From contig CAWARM010000012.1 of NCBI GenBank assembly GCA_963784425.1, positions 248,001 through 312,000 on the forward strand: 64,000 bases of DNA, in the 5' to 3' direction. The translations under genes were made by a program, and so were the position numbers. The notes under the pieces were generated by a model. The model was not told where the DNA came from. It was given only the letters and a program-made list of their open reading frames with translations, and searched no databases. Numbering within the stretch: position 1 is the stretch's first letter; each line of letters opens with the position of its first letter. This document shows, piece by piece, positions 58,532 to 64,000 of the stretch. This DNA comes from SHZL01 sp963784425. GTDB lineage: Bacteria > Pseudomonadota > Gammaproteobacteria > Xanthomonadales > SZUA-36.

Positions 58532-59502
58532 TGGATTTGCACTCTCAACCCGGTTCTTCCCGCTTGCCGCCCGCCATATTCCTCATGGGGCCAACAGCTT
58601 CAGGGAAAACCGGCCTGGCCGTGCAGCTGCACCAGCGGTTTCCTGTCGATCTGATCAGTGTGGACTCGGCCCTGGTATACCGTGGCATGGATATTGGTAC
58701 GGCCAAGCCCGATAGCGCAACGCTGATGAGGGCGCCGCACCGGTTGATCGACATCCGTGAACCGTTCGAGCCCTACTCGGCGGCGGAATTCCGTGAAGAT
58801 GCCTTGCGGGAAATGGCGGCGATCATACGTGCCGGGCGGATCCCCCTGCTGGTCGGCGGCACCATGTTGTATTTCCGCGCGCTCAGCCAGGGGCTGGCGC
58901 AACTGCCCAAGGCCAGTCCCGAGGTGCGCAAACGACTGGAAGCGCAGGCACAAATCATGGGCTGGGAGGGATTGCACCAACAGCTTGCGCAGCTTGACCC
59001 TGCTGCAGCCGAACGCATTCACCCCAACGATCCGCAAAGAATTCAGCGCGCACTGGAAGTCATCGAGGTCAGCGGACGTAAAATGAGCGAACTGCAGAGC
59101 GAGCACAGGATGCTGGAAGAAGAGCAATGCGGCTACAGGATTCTGCGCCTGATCGTGTGTCCTTCGGAACGGCTTACGCTGCACCAGAACATTGAAAAAC
59201 GCTTTCAAAACATGCTGGAACAGGGGTTTATTGATGAAGTCAGGGAGCTTCGCGGCCGCGGGGACTTGACTCCGGATCTCCCCGCCATGCGCTGTGTTGG
59301 TTACCGGCAGGTATGGAATTACCTGGAAGATGAATTAGATCAACAACTTATGATTAGAAAAGCCGTTGCAGCGACGCGTCAGCTGGCGAAACGCCAACTC
59401 ACGTGGTTACGACAGCAACCGGCAGCCCTGTGGTATGATTTGGCCTTGGATTCTGCGCACAAATCTGTATTCAGAGATGTTGCCAAATTTATTGAATCCT
59501 GA
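58531..59502 (+). CDS. miaA: tRNA dimethylallyltransferase
   Basis: Adds a dimethylallyl group to A37 of UNN-reading tRNAs. 323 residues from ATG 58531, which shares its A with the mutL TGA, so translation is coupled. P-loop LMGPTASGKTGLAVQLH, ISVDSALVYRGMDIGTAKP, LIDIREPFEPYSAAEFR, LVGGTMLYFRAL, PNDPQRIQRALEV and AMRCVGYRQVWNYL are all typical. The C-terminal RQLAKRQLTWLRQ segment contacts tRNA. Longer upstream frames overlap mutL and were dropped. Confidence 0.97.
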   Translation: MDLHSQPGSSRLPPAIFLMGPTASGKTGLAVQLHQRFPVDLISVDSALVYRGMDIGTAKPDSATLMRAPHRLIDIREPFEPYSAAEFREDALREMAAIIRAGRIPLLVGGTMLYFRALSQGLAQLPKASPEVRKRLEAQAQIMGWEGLHQQLAQLDPAAAERIHPNDPQRIQRALEVIEVSGRKMSELQSEHRMLEEEQCGYRILRLIVCPSERLTLHQNIEKRFQNMLEQGFIDEVRELRGRGDLTPDLPAMRCVGYRQVWNYLEDELDQQLMIRKAVAATRQLAKRQLTWLRQQPAALWYDLALDSAHKSVFRDVAKFIES

Positions 59503-59580
59503 AGAAGCTGGGTCCGATAATTGGTTCCCGTCTTGCTGGGTCAAGCGGTCGGGAATCACAACATAACAAGGAGAGCTGCC

Positions 59581-59814
59581 ATGTCGAATAAAGGTCAGTC
59601 ATTACAAGAACCCTTCCTGAATGCGCTGCGACGTGAGCGCGTACCGGTTTCTATCTACCTGGTTAACGGCATTAAATTGCAGGGTCAGGTCGAGTCATTC
59701 GATCAATTCGTTGTGTTGCTGAAAAATTCCGTCAGTCAGATGATTTACAAGCATGCCATTTCAACCGTGGTTCCAGCGCGCAATGTGCGGGTGCTTGAAG
59801 AGGAAAATGAGTAG
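59581..59814 (+). CDS. hfq: RNA chaperone Hfq
   Basis: Hexameric Sm-like protein that pairs small RNAs with mRNAs. 77 residues from ATG 59581 with AAGGAG upstream. Sm1: LQEPFLNALRRERVPVSIYLVNGIKLQG with Gln8 and the rim Arg pair RR-R; Sm2: the YKHAISTVVP motif. The tail is short (ARNVRVLEEENE), as in non-enteric gammaproteobacteria. Part of the miaA-hfq-hflX-hflK-hflC unit. Confidence 0.98.
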   Translation: MSNKGQSLQEPFLNALRRERVPVSIYLVNGIKLQGQVESFDQFVVLLKNSVSQMIYKHAISTVVPARNVRVLEEENE

Positions 59815-59822
59815 ACAATTCC

Positions 59823-61121
59823 TTGTTTGACCGAGCAGAGCGCGGAACCCGCGCAGTTATACTACATCCTGTATTCAGGCAAACCGGTCCGGGTGAACTG
59901 GACGAATTTACTGAACTGGCACGATCTGCAGGAGTTGAAGTCGTCGCTGTTGTTACGGCGCCGCGTAGCCGCAAGGATGCAAAGTTTTATGTGGGCAGCG
60001 GCAAAATCGATGAATTGGCTGAGCAGGTAAAAGCCTGTGAAGCCAATCTCGTTCTCGTCAGCCATTCCCTCAGCGCAGTGCAGGAGCGCAACATTGAGCA
60101 AGTCTGCGCTTGCAGGGTGCTGGACCGCGCTACCTTGATACTGGATATTTTTGCCCAGCGCGCCCAGTCATATGAAGGTAAATTGCAGGTCGAGCTGGCT
60201 CAATTGCGCCACCTTTCTACGCGGCTGGTGCGGGGCTGGACCCACCTTGAGCGTCAAAAAGGCGGTATTGGCCTGCGCGGCCCGGGCGAAACCCAGTTGG
60301 AAACCGACCGGCGCCTGATCGGAGTGCGTATAGGCCTGCTGAAAGAGCGCCTGGAAAAAGTCGAAGGTCAGAGGCAGCAAAGCCGGCGGCAGCGTTTGCG
60401 TTCGGAGGCGCCACTGGTTGCCATTGTTGGCTACACCAATGCCGGCAAGTCAACTTTGTTCAATCGGTTGACGGATTCGGATGTCGTTTCAGAAGATTTG
60501 TTGTTTGCGACCCTTGACCCCACTGTCCGGCGCATGCGGGGTATGCATTGCGGCGAAGTCCTGCTGGCTGACACCGTGGGGTTTGTCAGCGACTTACCGC
60601 ACGCTCTGATTGCCGCATTTCGTGCCACCTTGCAGGAGGCCAGGGAGGCGGATCTGCTGTTGCACGTTATTGATGCTGCCGACCCTTACCATGCTGAACG
60701 TCAGCGCGACGTTGAGTCTGTGCTTGATTCAATTGGCGCGGGGCAGATTCCGGTGATTCGGGTCGTGAACAAGATCGACCGCACGGGACAGGCGGTGCAA
60801 GTGGTTTGTGGGGAGGACAATATGCCGGTGTCGGTATCGATTTCAGCGCAGACCGGCGCCGGTATTGAAGAGCTCAGGCAGGCCATCAGCGACCGTTTGT
60901 CAGGGGCTCGCATCAAGCGCTGGATTGAGTTGCAAGGCCGGGATGCGCGCTTACGTGCTCACCTGTTTGAACTGGGCGTGGTGAGTGAAGAGCGAATTTC
61001 CCCGGAGGGAGCATGGATGTTGCATGTTGATGTTCCCCTGAACACTGCGCAACGCCTGGCCCGCCTTCCGGGAACTGAAGGCAGCACAATGAAGCAACAG
61101 TTACTTTCACAGGATGCGTGA
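59823..61121 (+). CDS. hflX: GTPase HflX, TTG start
   Basis: Ribosome-splitting GTPase that rescues stalled 50S-30S couples. 432 residues from TTG 59823; the sequence FDRAERGTRAVILHPVF aligns with the usual MFDRY start, and no ATG lies near. N-terminal domain, then the glycine-rich GGIGLRGPGETQLETDRR motif and the G domain: G1 GYTNAGKSTLFN, G2 region FATLDPT, G3 ADTVGFVSDLP, G4 NKID and G5 SAQTG. Begins eight bases after hfq, so translation depends on re-initiation or coupling. Confidence 0.95.
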   Translation: MFDRAERGTRAVILHPVFRQTGPGELDEFTELARSAGVEVVAVVTAPRSRKDAKFYVGSGKIDELAEQVKACEANLVLVSHSLSAVQERNIEQVCACRVLDRATLILDIFAQRAQSYEGKLQVELAQLRHLSTRLVRGWTHLERQKGGIGLRGPGETQLETDRRLIGVRIGLLKERLEKVEGQRQQSRRQRLRSEAPLVAIVGYTNAGKSTLFNRLTDSDVVSEDLLFATLDPTVRRMRGMHCGEVLLADTVGFVSDLPHALIAAFRATLQEAREADLLLHVIDAADPYHAERQRDVESVLDSIGAGQIPVIRVVNKIDRTGQAVQVVCGEDNMPVSVSISAQTGAGIEELRQAISDRLSGARIKRWIELQGRDARLRAHLFELGVVSEERISPEGAWMLHVDVPLNTAQRLARLPGTEGSTMKQQLLSQDA

Positions 61122-61225
61122 CAGGAACACCAGGGTTGGCGGATCTGGGCTCGTCGCCTTGAAACGGGTGGCAAACAGCCCAAGTTAGTTTTCTGCGCGA
61201 TCAGGATAGTGCAAAGGAGAAATAA

Positions 61226-62365
61226 ATGCCCTGGAAAGAGCCCGGCAAGGGTAACAAGGATCCCTGGAACTCCGGGGAGCAACCGCCCGATCTCGAAGAG
61301 GTTTTTCGAAACGTCAGCAACCGCCTGAAAAGTATATTTGGGAATGGCTCTGGCGGGCGACGCAGTGAACCAGGCAGCACTGCGGCGGGGGGTGTGTTTC
61401 CCATACTAATGGTCGCCGTGTTGCTGTGGGTTGGCTGGGACTCGGTGCACATTCTTGACCAGGCTGAGCGCGGCGTAGTGCTGCGCTTTGGCAAGTACTC
61501 ACGTTTGCTGGAACCGGGTATTAACTTCACGTTTCCCAGGCCAGTTGAGACCATGACTGCGGTCAACGTAAGTAACGTCCGCTCGGTGGAAGACAGCGGT
61601 CAAATGCTGACGCAGGACGAGAACATTGTCGAACTGAATTACACCGTCCAATTTCGTGTGCTTGATCCGCAGATGTTTCTGTTCCGGGTGCGCGATCCTG
61701 AAGCTACTCTGCAGTCGGCGGCAGAAAGCGCATTGCGCGAGTCGGTAGGCAACAATCGTCTGGATACCATCCTGGCGGGCGCGGGGCGCGAACAGGTTTC
61801 GCAGGATACGGAGAGGGGGCTGCAGGAGACCCTCGATTTGTACGGTGCCGGCATCCAGGTCACCGAATTCACCCTGCGTGATGTCAATGTGCCCGCACAG
61901 GTGCGGGAAGCATTTTCTGATGTGAACAAATCCCGCGAAGACCGGCAACGGTTCATCGAAGAGGCGCGCGTTCATGCCAACAGCGTGGTGCCGGAAGCAC
62001 GCGGCCAGGCAGCACGAATCGTGCAGGAAGCGGAAGGCTACAAGGCATCCACGATTGCACTCGCAGCGGGTGAGGCGGAGCGATTCACTCTCTTGTTGAA
62101 ACAGTACCAGATCGCCCCGGAAGTTACCCGGAAACGCCTGTACCTGCAGGCTATGGAAAAAGTGCTCGGTAAGTCTTCCAAGGTGCTCATTGATGCAAAG
62201 TCCAGCGGTAACGTGCTTTACCTTCCCCTGGACCAGCTAAAAGGCAGTTCGTCAGGAGAGCCTCCGGTTGCGCTGCCGCCGGTGGCCACCCCAACCGACA
62301 ACCAGGATCCATCGGAAGGATCGACCACCAGTAGCCGCACACCGCGCAAGGAGGGCAGGCAATGA
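61226..62365 (+). CDS. hflK: FtsH protease modulator subunit HflK
   Basis: SPFH-family membrane protein that forms the HflKC cage around FtsH. 379 residues from ATG 61226 with AAAGGAGA upstream. Glycine/proline-rich N-terminal cytoplasmic tail (WKEPGKGNKDPWNSGEQPPD), one transmembrane helix (GVFPILMVAVLLWVGWDSVH), the SPFH domain beginning VLRFGKYSRLLEPGINFTFP, a long helix (ARGQAARIVQEAEGYKAS) and a low-complexity tail. Its last four bases overlap the hflC start (ATGA). Confidence 0.96.
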   Translation: MPWKEPGKGNKDPWNSGEQPPDLEEVFRNVSNRLKSIFGNGSGGRRSEPGSTAAGGVFPILMVAVLLWVGWDSVHILDQAERGVVLRFGKYSRLLEPGINFTFPRPVETMTAVNVSNVRSVEDSGQMLTQDENIVELNYTVQFRVLDPQMFLFRVRDPEATLQSAAESALRESVGNNRLDTILAGAGREQVSQDTERGLQETLDLYGAGIQVTEFTLRDVNVPAQVREAFSDVNKSREDRQRFIEEARVHANSVVPEARGQAARIVQEAEGYKASTIALAAGEAERFTLLLKQYQIAPEVTRKRLYLQAMEKVLGKSSKVLIDAKSSGNVLYLPLDQLKGSSSGEPPVALPPVATPTDNQDPSEGSTTSSRTPRKEGRQ

Positions 62366-63234
62366 ACCGGACCTTATTACTGATCCTGTTGGTCATTGTC
62401 GGTGTGCTCGGCTTGTCCAGCATGTTCGAAGTGAACGAAACCGAATATGCCATCAAGTTCCAGTTGGGACGCATTGTTGGCAGTGACTACAAACCCGGGC
62501 TGCATTTCAAGCTGCCCTTCATCAACAATGTACGCAAGTTCGATAACCGCATTTTGACTCTGGATACGCCGTCTGAGTCGATGCTGACTTCCGAGCAAAA
62601 ATACGTCAACGTCGACTCCTTTGTGAAGTGGCGGATCAACGATGTTTCGAAGTTCTACATTTCAACCCAGGGTAATGAGATTCGTGCGCTGAGCCGGCTT
62701 GAGCAAATCATCAAGGACCGTATCCGTGCGCAAATTGCCAGCCGTACCCTGGTAGAAGTAGTATCCCAGGAGCGGGTAAACATCATGCGGGATATACAGG
62801 TGGCAGCGAATGACGCCACCAGTGAAGAATTCGGCATTGAGGTGATCGATGTCCGCATCAAATCCATCGAGCTGCCGGAGGACGTGCGCGAATCGGTGTT
62901 CCGCCGCATGGCAACGGACCGGCAAAAAGAAGCAAACTTGCTGCGTTTCCAGGGTCGGGAAGAGGCGGAGCGGGTGCGCGCCAATGCGGATCGTGAAGTG
63001 CAGGTTTTGCTTGCGGAAGCGGAGCGGGATGGCCAGATCATTCGTGGTGCCGGCGATGCCAGTTCCATAGAGATCTATGCAAACGCGTACAGCAAGGATG
63101 AGGAGTTTTTTGCGTTCTATCGTAGTTTAGAGGCGTATCAGACTGCTTTCGGCGGGAACAAGGATGTGCTGGTGCTTGATCCATCATCCAGCTTTTTCGA
63201 CTATTTCGGGTCGGATAGTGGCCGAAAAAAATAG
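62362..63234 (+). CDS. hflC: FtsH protease modulator subunit HflC
   Basis: Partner of HflK, periplasm-facing SPFH protein, 290 residues. Single N-terminal membrane helix (LLLILLVIVGVLGLSSMFE), SPFH core (YAIKFQLGRIVG, PGLHFKLPFINNVRKFDNR, VNVDSFVKWRINDVSKFY), the helix REEAERVRANADREVQVLLAEAERDG split over the coiled segment, and the terminal VLDPSSSFFDYF. Starts inside the hflK stop (ATGA overlap), so the two subunits are made in step. Confidence 0.96.
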   Translation: MNRTLLLILLVIVGVLGLSSMFEVNETEYAIKFQLGRIVGSDYKPGLHFKLPFINNVRKFDNRILTLDTPSESMLTSEQKYVNVDSFVKWRINDVSKFYISTQGNEIRALSRLEQIIKDRIRAQIASRTLVEVVSQERVNIMRDIQVAANDATSEEFGIEVIDVRIKSIELPEDVRESVFRRMATDRQKEANLLRFQGREEAERVRANADREVQVLLAEAERDGQIIRGAGDASSIEIYANAYSKDEEFFAFYRSLEAYQTAFGGNKDVLVLDPSSSFFDYFGSDSGRKK

Positions 63235-63255
63235 ACTGCGGCACCAGGTGACGTG

Positions 63256-63441
63256 ATGCTGCAGGATCTGTTGAGTGCAATTGCCCTGTTGCTGATCATT
63301 GAGGGTTTGGTGCCTGGCATTGCACCTGCCGCATGGCAGAAATACCTGCGGGAAGTTTCCAGCATGAACCCGCGCCTGATCCGCGCGGCCGGCATCGCAA
63401 GCATGTTGGGCGGAGCCTTGCTGCTGCAATTCATGCATTGA
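63256..63441 (+). CDS. DUF2065 small inner-membrane protein
   Basis: 61 residues from ATG 63256 (MLQDLLSAIALLLIIEGLVP), with a second hydrophobic stretch (IRAAGIASMLGGALLLQFM). This YjeT-like DUF2065 protein is found between hflC and purA across gammaproteobacteria; function unknown, perhaps related to the HflKC membrane complex by position only. Twenty-one bp after hflC. Two predicted transmembrane helices, N-terminus likely cytoplasmic. Confidence 0.88.
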   Translation: MLQDLLSAIALLLIIEGLVPGIAPAAWQKYLREVSSMNPRLIRAAGIASMLGGALLLQFMH

Positions 63442-63492
63442 GCAGTTGCAGGCAGGTACAGTTTTGGTGCAAACACATTCACGTGAGAAGGA

Positions 63493-64000
63493 ATGATGCA
63501 TAAAAGTATTGTCGTGCTCGGGACCCAGTGGGGCGACGAGGGCAAAGGAAAAATTGTTGACCTCCTGAGCCACGATGTTGATGCCGTAATCCGCTTCCAG
63601 GGCGGGCACAACGCCGGGCACACCCTGGTTATCGAAGGCCAGAAAACAGTTCTCCATCTGATTCCAGCGGGCATCCTGCAGCCCCGGGCTGAGTGCCTGA
63701 TTGGCAACGGCGTGGTGCTCTCCCTCAAGGCACTGAAAACGGAAATCGAGGACCTGGAGTCCCGCGGCGTGGACGTGCGCTCGCGCATCCGGATTTCGCC
63801 CGCGTGTGCCATCATCATGCCTTATCACGAAATGCTCGACCGGGCGCGTGAACAGGCGCGTGGGGCAAATGCCATTGGGACGACTTGCCGCGGCATCGGG
63901 CCAGCGTATGAAGACAAGGTGGCCCGCATTGGCTTGCGCACTTCGGATTTGCTCAAGCGCGTCACCCTGGAAAGCAAAATCTCCCATGTTCTGGACTTCC
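63493..64000 (+). CDS. purA: Adenylosuccinate synthetase, 3' end outside window
   Basis: First committed step from IMP to AMP (GTP-dependent ligation of aspartate). The frame is open from ATG 63493 (or the adjacent ATG 63496) to the window end, 169 residues visible of about 430. Motifs: VVLGTQWGDEGKGKIVDLLS (P-loop with the catalytic Asp), RFQGGHNAGHTLV with the IMP-binding His, LIPAGIL, and TTCRGIGPAYEDK. Follows the DUF2065 gene by 51 bp with GAGAAGGA upstream. Confidence 0.96.
   Translation, partial: MMHKSIVVLGTQWGDEGKGKIVDLLSHDVDAVIRFQGGHNAGHTLVIEGQKTVLHLIPAGILQPRAECLIGNGVVLSLKALKTEIEDLESRGVDVRSRIRISPACAIIMPYHEMLDRAREQARGANAIGTTCRGIGPAYEDKVARIGLRTSDLLKRVTLESKISHVLDF

Overview
The window is chromosomal DNA of a gammaproteobacterium. 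Evidence: the amidase-mutL-miaA-hfq-hflX-hflK-hflC-DUF2065-purA cluster, thrS-infC-rpmI-rplT-pheS-pheT-ihfA-merR, recA-recX-alaS-csrA-tRNA-Ser, ffs-dnaX-ybaB-recR, and gloB/methyltransferase/rnhA/dnaQ are all arranged as in that class. Base composition is moderately GC-rich and protein sequences look like the marine Pseudomonadales/Oceanospirillales side of the group; I cannot name a genus. Almost everything is vertical housekeeping DNA, with one small accessory patch (about 11.8-13.9 kb) and many dispersed non-coding repeats.

Layout. 1-11.7 kb: trmD (5' end cut by the window), rplS, htpG, hslR, mutS (minus), pncC/cinA-type amidase, recA, recX, alaS, csrA. 11.8-12.3 kb: tRNA-Ser(GCT) preceded by two truncated copies of its own 5' part, each running into an array of short perfect DNA hairpins. 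12.3-13.9 kb: AT-richer patch with a secreted SVSGG-repeat protein and a possible 49-residue membrane peptide. 13.9-20.6 kb: rlmI, a dipeptide epimerase, 4.5S RNA, dnaX, ybaB, recR, a ComEA-like protein, a small unknown and a pair of inverted DnaA boxes. 20.6-27.3 kb: CoA-transferase/hydrolase, sbcB (frameshifted), a glycerate-kinase-like P-loop kinase, tesB, a GlsB-type membrane protein, a lytic transglycosylase. 27.4-39.4 kb: dnaE, tRNA-Val, translation genes thrS to pheT, ihfA, a MerR regulator, tRNA-Pro. 39.5-47.2 kb: folE2, peptidoglycan hydrolases (M23, MltD, MltF), gloB, rnhA, dnaQ. 47.3-55.2 kb: gltX, a WYL regulator, a small membrane protein, a class III aminotransferase, queG, nnrD, tsaE. 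55.3-64 kb: amidase, mutL, miaA, hfq, hflX, hflKC, DUF2065 protein, purA (3' end cut).

Main themes: DNA replication and repair (recA, recX, mutS, mutL, dnaX, recR, sbcB, dnaE, dnaQ, rnhA), translation and tRNA modification (trmD, tsaE, miaA, queG, four aminoacyl-tRNA synthetases, IF-3, L19, L20, L35), and cell wall turnover (four hydrolases).

The less ordinary content is non-coding. (1) Two hairpin arrays are embedded in a serial duplication of tRNA-Ser and share hairpin order and a compensated stem pair. (2) Two families of palindromic, MITE-like elements occur as full-length and collapsed forms, one of them supplying the ybaB stop codon. (3) Tandem arrays with 12-24 bp units start at or near the stop codons of at least six genes. 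Two genes (recR, sbcB) carry apparent single frameshifts that could be real or sequence errors.
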